Notes: generated from the letters alone by a model not told the origin. Shown: positions 54,866 to 63,508, counted from the first letter of the stretch. The stretch: 64,000 nucleotides of DNA from Bizionia myxarmorum (GCF_008086205.1 NZ_VSKK01000001.1:248001-312000), one strand, 5' to 3'. Program-made: numbers and translations.

Positions 54866-55900
54866 ATGAAAACAATAAATCAATTTCACGCTTATTTAAG
54901 GCCTTTAAATACCGTGAGCAATTATGCGAAAATAGGATTTGGAATAGCCGCTTTAGGCTTAATAGCTTTAACAAGCTGTAGCGCCAACGATGACTCTAAT
55001 GATTTAAACCACGGTCCAGGATTTGATATCCCGTCCGCTCAAGATTTTGCTAATGTTAGAAGCCAAGCTTTAAACAACATCACCCAAAATTTTCAATTTA
55101 ATGCAGACGACGGTATGATTTCATTAACATCAGATAATGGTGTTGCAATTACTATTAACGCCGGATGTTTAACTAAAAACGGCAATCCTGTTACTGGAAT
55201 GGTAGATTTAGAATATGTAGAAATATTTGAAAGAGGAAATATGCTAACTACCAATAAACCAACTATGGGATTAATGGCTAATGGCGGTAAAAAACTAATT
55301 ATTACTGGAGGCGAATTCTTTTTTGAAGCCACACAAGGTGATGTTATTTTAGAAACCAATTGTGCTTTGCAAATTGTAGCACCTAGCGCTTTAACTGGCG
55401 GATTTGATCCAGATATGATTTTATGGACGGGTGTTATTGATGCTGATGGCGATTTAACTTGGGAAGAACAAGCTAATCCTACAGGACAAGGTGGCGTTTT
55501 CCCAGATAACAATAATGATTATTTAGCCTTTATACAAAATTTTGGCTGGACAAACATTGATCGTTTTTACAACGACCCTAGACCAAAAACTACTATTTAT
55601 GCACAAGCGCCAGTAGGCTATAACTACACTAATAGTGCTATTTACGTATCATTTGATGGCGAAGCATCAGGCCTTGCAACTTTAGACACCTATGCAAACG
55701 GATTATTTAGCGAACATTATGGCGAAATTCCTGTTGGATTAGAATGTCACCTGATTTTCACATCAGAAGTAGAAGGCGTTTGGAGATATGCTATTAAACC
55801 CTATACAATCGTGGCCAACCAAATTATTACGTTTACAATGATGGAAACCGCTATTGCTAGTGAAGCTGACTTGATTGACATGGTGAATAATTTACCGTAA
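54866..55900 (+). CDS. Lipoprotein of unknown family, parent of the pseudogene
   Basis: The 344-residue protein has the shared leader (MKTINQFHAYLRPLNTVSNY) and lipobox LIALTSCSA. The mature part begins IPSAQDFANVRSQALNNITQ and includes NFQFNADDGMISLTSDNG, GGEFFFEATQGDV and GGFDPDMILWTG. The GxVxLEYVEIFERGNML stretch recalls domains with a ZU5-like beta fold, but I cannot assign a family with confidence. An open frame runs further upstream but crosses promoter box C, so the ATG here is preferred. A two-hairpin element follows. Confidence 0.75.
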   Translation: MKTINQFHAYLRPLNTVSNYAKIGFGIAALGLIALTSCSANDDSNDLNHGPGFDIPSAQDFANVRSQALNNITQNFQFNADDGMISLTSDNGVAITINAGCLTKNGNPVTGMVDLEYVEIFERGNMLTTNKPTMGLMANGGKKLIITGGEFFFEATQGDVILETNCALQIVAPSALTGGFDPDMILWTGVIDADGDLTWEEQANPTGQGGVFPDNNNDYLAFIQNFGWTNIDRFYNDPRPKTTIYAQAPVGYNYTNSAIYVSFDGEASGLATLDTYANGLFSEHYGEIPVGLECHLIFTSEVEGVWRYAIKPYTIVANQIITFTMMETAIASEADLIDMVNNLP

Positions 55901-55924
55901 ATCCAACTTAAACATATATAAGAC

Positions 55925-55996
55925 GCTATTTTGAGGGAACCGAGCACTAAACTCGGTGAAAAAAGCGCCTTTCATTAATTTGAAAGGCGCTTTTAA
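55925..55996 (+). ncRNA. Two-hairpin 3' RNA element, copy 2
   Basis: GCTATTTTGAGGGAA, first hairpin ACCGAG/CTCGGT, then a terminator with a perfect 14-bp stem AAAAGCGCCTTTCA/TGAAAGGCGCTTTT around TTAATT. Confidence 0.65.
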
Positions 55997-56049
55997 TTTT
56001 TAAAATATCTAAACCATTCTAAAACTTTTTGATTTTTCTTTAAAAACAG

Positions 56050-56081
56050 GGTAACAGAACACCGGTGCTTTTGATATAAGA
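56050..56081 (+). promoter_or_regulatory. ECF-type promoter box D
   Basis: GGTAAC, 19 nt, TATAAGA (one change from the other boxes), 31 nt before the pseudogene start. The control region has outlived the gene's reading frame. Confidence 0.55.
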
Positions 56082-56111
56082 ATGAATAACCTTTTAAAAT
56101 TCTAAATAATT

Positions 56112-57135
56112 ATGAAAACTAGTATAAAATTTCACAAGCAAAAACATGTTTCAGCTGAAATACGTAGTAACTTCAAAATATTTTTTAGTCTACTAACTGT
56201 AGCAGTTATTTCCTTAACGGGTTGCAGCTCCAATGATAATAGTATTGCAGCAGTTTCACCTCAAGCTGATGTACCTTCAGCCCAGGATTTCGCCAATATT
56301 AGAAGCTAGGCGTTGAATAACATAACACAACACTATCAATTTAATGCAGACGATGGCATGATATTTTTAACATCAACTAATGGTGTAGATATTTCTTTAG
56401 ATGCTAATTTTCTAACCAAAAACGGAAATCCCGTAACTGGATTAGTGGATTTAGAATATGTGGAAGTTTTTGCCAAAGGGGATAATGCTAACCACCAACA
56501 AAACTACCATGGGAATAAATTCTAATGGAAATAAAGTAATGATTATAACCGGTGGTGAATTTTTCTTGGAAGCCACACAAAACGGAGACGTTTTAGATAC
56601 GAGTTGCGCTATACAAATAGAGGTACCGACAGCATTAACCGGCGGTCCAGATCCAGATATGATTTTATGAACAGGCAACATTGATAGCAATGGCGATTTA
56701 ACTTGGGATCCCCAAGATCTTAACGGACATGGCGTTTTTGTTAGCGGCAGTAATTACTCTGCTTTTTTCCAAAATTTTGGTTGGACCAATATTGATAAAT
56801 TTTATTTAGATCCTAGACCTAAAACAACCATCCATGTACAAGCTCCCGCAGGTTATAATTATAATAATAGTGCCATTTATTTAGCCTATGCTAACGAAGA
56901 TTTTGGATTGTCAATTTTAACTGAATTTGAAAACGGTGTGTTTTCAGAGTATTATGGCGAATTGCCTATTGGATTAGATTACCATTTTATTTTTACAACC
57001 GTAGTAGATGGAAATTGGAGATATAGTGTAAAATCGGCCACATTAGCCGAAAATCAAATGTTAACGTTTTCAATGGAAGAAACAGCTATCGCAACAACTG
57101 CCGAATTAGTTTCTATAGTTAACGCATTACCATAA
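56112..57135 (+). pseudogene. Decayed paralogue of the preceding lipoprotein
   Basis: The sequence aligns over its whole length with the lipoprotein at 54866, including lipobox SLTGCSS. Three separate lesions break it. A TAG at 56307-56309 stands where the parent has the Gln of VRSQALNN. A single extra G in the run after 56474 shifts the frame (AAAGGGGATAATG against AGAGGAAATATG in the parent). A TGA at 56668-56670 stands where the parent has Trp in MILWTG. Its N-terminal leader differs from the shared MKT-QFHAYL type. A two-hairpin element still follows. Confidence 0.85.
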
Positions 57136-57169
57136 AAAAACAAAGCATTCCGCTAAAGACATTTAAGAT

Positions 57170-57240
57170 GCTATTTTGAAGGAACCGAGCTCTCCACTCG
57201 GTGACAAAAAAGCCTTTCATTAATTTGAAAGGCTTTTTTA
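57170..57240 (+). ncRNA. Two-hairpin 3' RNA element, copy 3
   Basis: GCTATTTTGAAGGAA, first hairpin ACCGAG/CTCGGT with a different loop from copy 2, then a terminator AAAAAAGCCTTTCA/TGAAAGGCTTTTTT around TTAATT. Confidence 0.65.
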
Positions 57241-57290
57241 ATAAGAATACACTTTTCCCGTTAATTCAGTTAAAAAAAATCAAAAAATAG

Positions 57291-57322
57291 GGTAACAAAA
57301 TAGTGCTGTTCTTGATGTAAGG
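57291..57322 (+). promoter_or_regulatory. ECF-type promoter box E (orphan)
   Basis: GGTAAC, 19 nt, TGTAAGG. No gene follows before the hairpin at 57414, so the transcript would be about 110 nt, unless it reads through to the PKD protein gene. Confidence 0.5.
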
Positions 57323-57413
57323 ATGAAGAAACACGTTTTTCTATTAGAAATAAAAAACGAAACACAATTAAAATTTACAGTTAATAGTTTGCCTTGATTT
57401 AACCTGACAAGAG

Positions 57414-57441
57414 GCGATGGTTGTAATAACCGTCGCTTTTT
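57414..57441 (+). terminator. Hairpin with T run before the PKD protein gene
   Basis: GCGATGGTT and AACCGTCGC pair over nine bases (one G-U) around GTAAT, followed by TTTTT. It would end or attenuate the transcript from box E. Confidence 0.7.
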
Positions 57442-57450
57442 GTATTTTAG
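57421..57450 (+). promoter_or_regulatory. Possible promoter of the PKD/CHAT operon
   Basis: TTG (57421-57423), exactly 19 nt, then TATTTTAG, one base off TAnnTTTG, 21 nt before the ATG. It overlaps the hairpin above. Confidence 0.4.
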
Positions 57451-57471
57451 CACGTATCTAACCGAATCACT

Positions 57472-59430
57472 ATGAGAATTTGTTTTACATTTTTAGTCTT
57501 TAGTTGTTGTTTACAATGGCTTTCTGCACAGGATACTCAATCTCCAGACAGTATTGTTCGCATGGCTAACATTAAGCATAATGTGGAAGGAACTGCCATT
57601 CAGTTTTCACCTGAAGCGCCCCCTTTAGAGCAAATTGCTGGAGCGCCAAAAGCGTTCTATTCCTATTATTGGGAATTTGACGACGGAACATATAGTAAAA
57701 TTGAAAACCCGAAACATACGTATAAAAAACCAGGTGATTATGAGGTGAAACTTTGGGCAACTAATCATTATGACACCGGAAAGCCACCAAGTACGCGGCC
57801 AATGAAAATGAGCATTACCAATTCGGAAAAATCATTTCAGGATCAAGCTTCCATGAGTGAAGATTTCATTTTAGAACGCAATAGAGAACCTATGCCTGAA
57901 GAAAACATCGTGCTGATTTTGCGTTATAAAAATTATTTGAATCATACCACCAACGGAAAATTGTACTTGTTTTACAATGAACAAAAGTACAAAGCTGATA
58001 ATTTCAATATTGAAGATATCCGTTCTTATCATGATGAAAAACAAATCACGTCTCCAGATTTTGCAGTAACTAAATCTATTGATGAATTGGATCGCACTTT
58101 TTTAGCATCAGCAGAAAACGGTTTACTTGCACTTAAAGCAAAACCACAAGACTCTACAGTTAAAACCAATTTACCATTAACACTGGAAGAATCTAAAGCT
58201 TATTATAGAAATTCAGAACAATTTGAATTTAATAATATGGCACCGAATGAAGAACGTAATTTATTTTTCACGCTACGAACGCCACCTGAAATGTTGAAAG
58301 ATACCAGCGCTATTATTTCCATTCGTGGCGTTTATGTTCCAGATTCTAATTATGATAATCATAAAGTGAAAGATATGGAAATGGAGATTGTAACGTCTCA
58401 CGACCCTAACAAAATGGCGAGTAATGGTACGTTTATGAATTACCGCTTAGTCCGATTTAAAACATTAAAATATAAAATCAAATTTCAGAATAATGGCGAA
58501 GGTCCAGCCAACACCATCCGCTTGGAAACCGATATTCCAGAAATGTTAGATAAATCAACAATAGTCGTTACAGATATGTATCCACAATGTGTTATTTGTC
58601 CGAAAGATCAGGAGGTTCGCTACAGTTGCTTGGATACAACCTTTACAGACACACAAGCTATCTTCACCTTTAAGAACATCTATTTACCGGGAAGCGAGCA
58701 AAAAAATGTGAAGGAATACGATTCTACCAAAGGCTTTGTAAAGTATAATATTAAATTTTCAAAAGATTTTCATAAGCAAAAAACAAAAAGTAGAACAGCC
58801 ATTATTTTTGATAAAAACGATCCCATTATCACCAATTACTCAACTACCCGATTCGTTCCAGGCATTTCAATTGGTGCAAAAGTAGGTTATAATGCCTTTT
58901 CAAATTTAAAAAACTCCGAGAGCTATTTTCTAGGCGCTACTATTTCACCTTATAAATCTTATCGTTGGTATTGGCAAGTGGAGTTGCTAAACAGTTTTCA
59001 TAAGTATGAGGGTGCGTTTAGCATTTCCGAAGAACTTATAGACAGAGCTCAAGGTATCCAGTATCTAGAACGCACAACCAAGAGATCAAGTTATCATAAC
59101 GTAGATTGGGAAATTCCAGTATTAATGCGTTATAATATTAATAATTTTATTGGAGTTGGCGCCGGATTACAAGGCATGCTAACCATTAGCGAAAAAGAGA
59201 ATAGATCTGTTTTAGTAGAACAATTTGAAGGATTCAATGACGATTTTTTCCTAAACAGTAGCACATCTTCTACTGAATATTCTGATAGATTTACCAATTT
59301 TAAGGCTGGATTATTATTAGATGTTACCGCTGGTTTCTCTAGAATTGGCCCAAGTTTAGGCGCACGATATGTTTTAAATTTTAAAGACAATTTTAATTAT
59401 TGGCAGTTGTATGCTATTTGGAAATTCTAA
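57472..59430 (+). CDS. PKD-domain protein with C-terminal outer-membrane barrel-like region
   Basis: The 652-residue protein has a signal (FSCCLQWLSAQ), then a PKD domain near residues 40-110 (YYWEFDDGTYSKIENPKHTY, GDYEVKLWATNHY). The middle part carries SHDPNKMASNG and LKYKIKFQNNGEGPANTIRL, a segment known from surface proteins of Bacteroidota that lie next to CHAT genes. The last ~190 residues look like beta-barrel strands (GISIGAKVGYNAFSN, GVGAGLQGML, GPSLGARYVLNF). It is probably outer-membrane bound with the PKD part exposed. The CHAT gene follows after 61 bp. Confidence 0.75.
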   Translation: MRICFTFLVFSCCLQWLSAQDTQSPDSIVRMANIKHNVEGTAIQFSPEAPPLEQIAGAPKAFYSYYWEFDDGTYSKIENPKHTYKKPGDYEVKLWATNHYDTGKPPSTRPMKMSITNSEKSFQDQASMSEDFILERNREPMPEENIVLILRYKNYLNHTTNGKLYLFYNEQKYKADNFNIEDIRSYHDEKQITSPDFAVTKSIDELDRTFLASAENGLLALKAKPQDSTVKTNLPLTLEESKAYYRNSEQFEFNNMAPNEERNLFFTLRTPPEMLKDTSAIISIRGVYVPDSNYDNHKVKDMEMEIVTSHDPNKMASNGTFMNYRLVRFKTLKYKIKFQNNGEGPANTIRLETDIPEMLDKSTIVVTDMYPQCVICPKDQEVRYSCLDTTFTDTQAIFTFKNIYLPGSEQKNVKEYDSTKGFVKYNIKFSKDFHKQKTKSRTAIIFDKNDPIITNYSTTRFVPGISIGAKVGYNAFSNLKNSESYFLGATISPYKSYRWYWQVELLNSFHKYEGAFSISEELIDRAQGIQYLERTTKRSSYHNVDWEIPVLMRYNINNFIGVGAGLQGMLTISEKENRSVLVEQFEGFNDDFFLNSSTSSTEYSDRFTNFKAGLLLDVTAGFSRIGPSLGARYVLNFKDNFNYWQLYAIWKF

Positions 59431-59491
59431 CTTTCACCTGACCATTACAACTCTTAAAAAACCTTTCAAGCATTTGAAAGTATTCTGGAAC

Positions 59492-62089
59492 ATGACCAAG
59501 GATATACATCTTAAGTTTTGCCTATTAGCCATCCTTGTTTTTGTTCAAAATTCACTATTTTCTCAAAATTTAGAGGAAACTATTTATTCTAAAACAGAAA
59601 CTTTTATTGCCAATAAAAATCCTAAATCCTATGATGTTTTAATTAAACAAGAGTCAGCTTTTAAAGATGACATCTCATCAAAAGACGAGCAATTAGCTTA
59701 TGTGTTTCTACTTTGTAATAAAGCTTACTATTTGATGGAAAACAACCAACTTCCAGAGGCCATTTCCAATTATGAAAATGCTCAAAAGCGTTATAACGCC
59801 CATAAACTTTCCAATATGTCTGATTTTGATATTACGGAATACTGCTTAAAACCACTTGGTAATTTATACACGAAAACAAATAATTATACCAACGCCGAAA
59901 ATACCATCAAGTATTATATTAATCTAGCTGATAAAAGCAATAATACTTCACATTATATTTCTGGAATTATTAACCTAGCCGTTTTGTACCAAACGCGCGG
60001 GATGCATGAATCGGTTTTAGATTTAATTAAACAAACAGAGAAAATATCAAGTATTCCGAAGCGGCAAAAAGAAAAACTTCACACACTGAAAACTTCTAGT
60101 TTAATTGCTTTAAATAGATCTAATTCTACAAACAGTAATGTAGATTACTCAAAGTCAGGCACCACTTATAATGAACATCAATTACAGTATGAGTTGGCAC
60201 TAAATCAGGGTGATTATGAAGCAGCTTTAAAATATCATAATTTAGCAATTTCATTTCAAAAAAAGGACTCCTTTACTGCAAGAGAAATAGCCAAAACACA
60301 TTTAGAAAAAGCACAATTACACTATTTATTGACTGATTATAAAAAAGCGAATCAGAATTTGGAGATTTCGTTGCAAACTTTACTTCCTAATTTGGAACCA
60401 TACGCCATTCCTGAAAGAACCAGCTTGTATGCCGAAAATACGTTTATAGATATCTTTGATTTGCTGGCGAGGCTTCAAAGTAATCCGGAAAAAGCACTGC
60501 AGTATTATAGTTTAAGCTTTTATGTATCGAATTTATTGACAATTTCGGTTACCTCGCAAGAATCTAAAATAGCGAACCAAAGCGCGAATAGAAAACGAAG
60601 CGAATATTGCCTAGACTTACTATTTGAGATGTATCAAAAAACGGGAGGTTTAGACATTTTTGAACGTGCTTTAAATTATTCTGAAAATCAGAAAGCTTCT
60701 GTTTTAAAAGCCGTTTTTGAAAAAAAAACGTTGTTAGACCAACATCCAAAAGATTCATTTTTAATAAAAGAACAGCAGCTTTTAATGCAACAAGAACGGT
60801 TGACCGATGTATTAATTAAAACACAATTGGGTTATGAAATTTCAAAAAATGACAGCCTGAACAAACAGCTTTTGGATATTAGCATTCAGCTTAAAACGCT
60901 TCAGAATAAAATTGCGCTGAAGTATCCGCAAGCAGAAACCCATATTTCAATTTCAAAAATCAGATCGCAATTATTAACCGATCAAGCAGAAATGGTGGTT
61001 TATTATTATGGGCAAAGAAGCTTGTATCAATTTATTATTTCACAAGAAAACACGATTTTCAATAAAATCGCAATAAACGAAAAATTTAAAAATAGTGTTA
61101 CGGATTTCATTCACTTATTTGATAATCCAGCAGCCATTAACAATAATATTAAGGCATTTACCAGCCAAGCTTTTTCTTTATATCAGCAACTTCATGTGGG
61201 TGAAATTTCTTCTGCCAAGAATGTTCTCATTATTCCAGATGGGTTGCTCAACTTTTTACCCTTTGAAGCGCTGCTGACCAAAGCTACGGAATCTAATAAC
61301 TTTTCAAATATGCCTTTTGTGGTGATACAGCAAGCAGTTGTATACAATTCTAATATAGAGCTGTATTTAGATCCGCAGAAAACGTCCAAAACGAAAAAAT
61401 TATTGGGTATTTTCCCTGTTTTTGAATCCAGTAATCAGCCACTCACCTATTCTATTAAAGAAGCTGAATCCATCAAAAGTGCAACGGGAGGCACTATATT
61501 AATGCACAATAGCGCAACCAAACAAAGCTTTATAGAAACCGCTTCAAATTATACTATTTTACATCTTTCCACTCATGCTACTGGCGGCGATTTCACCAAT
61601 CCGGCAAGTCTTGCTTTTTCAGATGAACCCATGATGCTAAACGAATTGTATAGCATGTCTATTAATCCAGATTTGGTGGTTTTAAGCGCTTGCGAAACCG
61701 GTATTGGCAAACTTCAGAAAGGCGAAGGTGCTTTGAGTATTGCCCGTGGTTTTCAATATGCGGGCGCTAAAAACGTTTTATATTCCTTATGGCAAATAAA
61801 TGATGCTTCCACCGCGCAGTTAATGACCCTATTTTATAAATCATTTCAAAAAACGGAATCAGCTTTTACGGCTAATAGACAATCAAAATTAAATTATTTA
61901 CAAGACCCTGAAATTAGTGCTGTAAAAAAATCTCCTTACTATTGGAGCGCCTTTGTTTACTATGGAAAATTAGATGCTCCAAAAGATACAAACCTCACGC
62001 TTTATTACGTATTAGGATTTTTAACGCTGATATTTATTGTATTTTTGATATTAAGAAAACGCATAATTAATGAGCGAAAAAGCAGCTAA
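59492..62089 (+). CDS. TPR-CHAT (caspase-like) membrane protein
   Basis: CHAT domains are caspase-like cysteine proteases. The 865-residue protein has a signal (LLAILVFVQNSLFSQ), helical TPR-like repeats over ~40-430 (for example AYYLMENNQLPEAISNYENA; YELALNQGDYEAALKYHNLA), and a C-terminal CHAT domain. The catalytic His is in LHLSTHATGGDF and the Cys in VVLSACETGIGKLQKGEGAL, followed by GAKNVLYSLWQINDAS. A transmembrane helix closes the chain (YYVLGFLTLIFIVFLILRKR), so the protease should face the periplasm, tail inside. The frame opens 27 codons earlier, inside the upstream gene, but the ATG used gives a clean signal peptide. It overlaps the protease gene that follows by 20 nt. Confidence 0.88.
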   Translation: MTKDIHLKFCLLAILVFVQNSLFSQNLEETIYSKTETFIANKNPKSYDVLIKQESAFKDDISSKDEQLAYVFLLCNKAYYLMENNQLPEAISNYENAQKRYNAHKLSNMSDFDITEYCLKPLGNLYTKTNNYTNAENTIKYYINLADKSNNTSHYISGIINLAVLYQTRGMHESVLDLIKQTEKISSIPKRQKEKLHTLKTSSLIALNRSNSTNSNVDYSKSGTTYNEHQLQYELALNQGDYEAALKYHNLAISFQKKDSFTAREIAKTHLEKAQLHYLLTDYKKANQNLEISLQTLLPNLEPYAIPERTSLYAENTFIDIFDLLARLQSNPEKALQYYSLSFYVSNLLTISVTSQESKIANQSANRKRSEYCLDLLFEMYQKTGGLDIFERALNYSENQKASVLKAVFEKKTLLDQHPKDSFLIKEQQLLMQQERLTDVLIKTQLGYEISKNDSLNKQLLDISIQLKTLQNKIALKYPQAETHISISKIRSQLLTDQAEMVVYYYGQRSLYQFIISQENTIFNKIAINEKFKNSVTDFIHLFDNPAAINNNIKAFTSQAFSLYQQLHVGEISSAKNVLIIPDGLLNFLPFEALLTKATESNNFSNMPFVVIQQAVVYNSNIELYLDPQKTSKTKKLLGIFPVFESSNQPLTYSIKEAESIKSATGGTILMHNSATKQSFIETASNYTILHLSTHATGGDFTNPASLAFSDEPMMLNELYSMSINPDLVVLSACETGIGKLQKGEGALSIARGFQYAGAKNVLYSLWQINDASTAQLMTLFYKSFQKTESAFTANRQSKLNYLQDPEISAVKKSPYYWSAFVYYGKLDAPKDTNLTLYYVLGFLTLIFIVFLILRKRIINERKSS

Positions 62090-62525
62090 AAGTCTGAAAG
62101 ATTTTCTTTTGGAAAAAGGGTATACTAGGACCAAATTAAAGTTAACAAGAACCAATCATTTTGAAATAAAAGCTACTATAAACGGCATTAAAGGGTTGTT
62201 TATTCTAGATACTGGTGCATCCAGTTCTTGTGTAGGTTTTGAAGCTATTGAAACCTTTAAGCTGAAAGTCATAGATTCTGAAATGAAAGCTGCCGGTGCT
62301 GGCGCCATTGATATGCTAACGCAGATTTCAAAAATAAATCAGGTTAAAATCGGCAAATGGAAACAAGATAAAGTTCCCTTAATTTTATTCGATTTAACCC
62401 ATGTGAACACAGCTTTAATAAGTCATAATTCACAACCTGTTGATGGTATTATTGGCGCTGATATTTTAAAAAAAGGAAAAGGTATTATTGATTACGAAAC
62501 AAAATATTTATACTTAAAAATGTAA
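62070..62525 (+). CDS. Retropepsin-like aspartyl protease
   Basis: The 151-residue protein has a single active-site motif FILDTGASSSCVGFEAI near residue 48 and the flap/second half GIIGADILKKGKGIIDYE. This is the length of retroviral-type proteases, which work as homodimers. No signal peptide is visible, so it would be cytosolic. Its start lies inside the end of the CHAT gene (20-nt overlap), so the two proteins are made together. The substrate is unknown. Confidence 0.85.
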   Translation: MSEKAAKSLKDFLLEKGYTRTKLKLTRTNHFEIKATINGIKGLFILDTGASSSCVGFEAIETFKLKVIDSEMKAAGAGAIDMLTQISKINQVKIGKWKQDKVPLILFDLTHVNTALISHNSQPVDGIIGADILKKGKGIIDYETKYLYLKM

Positions 62526-62587
62526 GAAAAACTATACCTTTCTTAAAAATACTTATCTTTATCACGTTATACTAACCAACCACAGCC

Positions 62588-63223
62588 ATGCAACCTTCTA
62601 TTATTATAGCGGATGATCATCCATTAATGTTACGCGGTCTTCACGACTTTTTAAAGTCTAAAGGTTACAATATTTTAGGAAGCGCCAAAGATGGCAAGGA
62701 AGCTTACAATTTAATTGTTAAGCACAAACCAGAAATAGCTATTCTAGATATTCGGATGCCGTATTTAACTGGATTAGAAGTTGCTGAAGAATGTTTAAAA
62801 AATGAAATTCCCACCAAAATTATCCTCATTACATTTGATAAGGGTGAAGAACTTTATGACAAAGCGAAAGAATTAAACATTTTTGGATACATTCTTAAAG
62901 AGTTTGCCATTGAAGAAATTGAACTATGTATAGCCAATGTTATCAATAACAAACCCCATTTTAGTGAAGAAATAGCCTTATATCTTAATTCTACTTCAAA
63001 TACTCATAAGCCGCAAACTTTAAATAATTTAACGAAAACAGAATTAAAAGTATTGGCATTAATAGCGCAAAACCAAACCGCAATTGAAATTGGAAATGCA
63101 CTATGCGTTTCTAGCAGAACTATTGAAAAACATAAAAGTAATATTATTAAAAAATTGAATTTAGAATCCAAGCATAACAGCCTTTCCTTGTATGCGAAAG
63201 AAAATGAACAATTTCTAAACTGA
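62588..63223 (+). CDS. LuxR/NarL-family response regulator
   Basis: The 211-residue protein has a receiver domain with the acidic pocket IIADDHPL and phospho-acceptor Asp54 (AILDIRMP), Thr in LITFDKG and Lys in YILKEF. A GerE-type HTH follows (LTKTELKVLALIAQNQTAIE; SSRTIEKHKSNIIKKLNL). No histidine kinase is adjacent. TATCTTTA at 62554-62561 gives it its own promoter. Directly downstream are four copies of a promoter module with a TACGTA-N4-TACGTA box, the likely binding site of this or a related regulator. Confidence 0.92.
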   Translation: MQPSIIIADDHPLMLRGLHDFLKSKGYNILGSAKDGKEAYNLIVKHKPEIAILDIRMPYLTGLEVAEECLKNEIPTKIILITFDKGEELYDKAKELNIFGYILKEFAIEEIELCIANVINNKPHFSEEIALYLNSTSNTHKPQTLNNLTKTELKVLALIAQNQTAIEIGNALCVSSRTIEKHKSNIIKKLNLESKHNSLSLYAKENEQFLN

Positions 63224-63231
63224 ATATAAAT

Positions 63232-63278
63232 TACGTATTTCTACGTATTTCAAGCCAAGTTAATATGTTGTATCTTTA
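63232..63278 (+). promoter_or_regulatory. TACGTA-box promoter module 1
   Basis: TACGTATTTCTACGTATTTC (63232-63251) contains two TACGTA hexamers 10 bp apart; after 23 further bases past the second hexamer comes TATCTTTA (63271-63278), then GCTATTA. The box takes the place of the -33 element, as expected for an activator site. Confidence 0.65.
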
Positions 63279-63282
63279 CAGT

Positions 63283-63360
63283 GCTATTAATCGGAGACCT
63301 TGTTTTTAACAGGTTGAAAATCAAAAGGCTTTGGACGTTTATCGTGCAAAGCCTTTTTTT
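63283..63360 (+). ncRNA. Putative small RNA 1 (about 78 nt)
   Basis: The predicted transcript begins at GCTATTA 5 nt after the -7 element. It has a short hairpin (ACCTTGTT/AACAGGT) and a terminator with arms AGGCTTTG/CAAAGCCT plus an inner ACG/CGT stem, then seven T. No open frame with a start is inside. Confidence 0.6.
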
Positions 63361-63387
63361 ATGCCCTATAATAAAATGCAGAAAATA

Positions 63388-63434
63388 TACGTAGAAATAC
63401 GTATTTCACAGCTAGACAATCTACCTTATATTTA
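63388..63434 (+). promoter_or_regulatory. TACGTA-box promoter module 2
   Basis: TACGTA-GAAA-TACGTATTTCA, then TATATTTA (63427-63434) 23 nt after the second hexamer. Confidence 0.65.
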
Positions 63435-63438
63435 CATT

Positions 63439-63508
63439 GCTATTAGTTAGTTATTTGAGGGAAATTCTGAAAGGGCTTTTTATCTGCAAAGATGAAAAGC
63501 TTTTTTTT
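63439..63508 (+). ncRNA. Putative small RNA 2 (about 70 nt)
   Basis: Begins GCTATTAGTTAGTTATTTGA and contains GAGGGAA. The terminator pairs GCTTTTTATCT with AGATGAAAAGC over 11 bases (one G-U) around GCAA, followed by eight T. There is no coding frame. Confidence 0.62.

Noticed and set aside
56668-56670. Selenocysteine or programmed readthrough at the in-frame TGA
   Set aside because: The parent has Trp at this point and two other lesions disrupt the same copy; no SECIS-like structure is evident.
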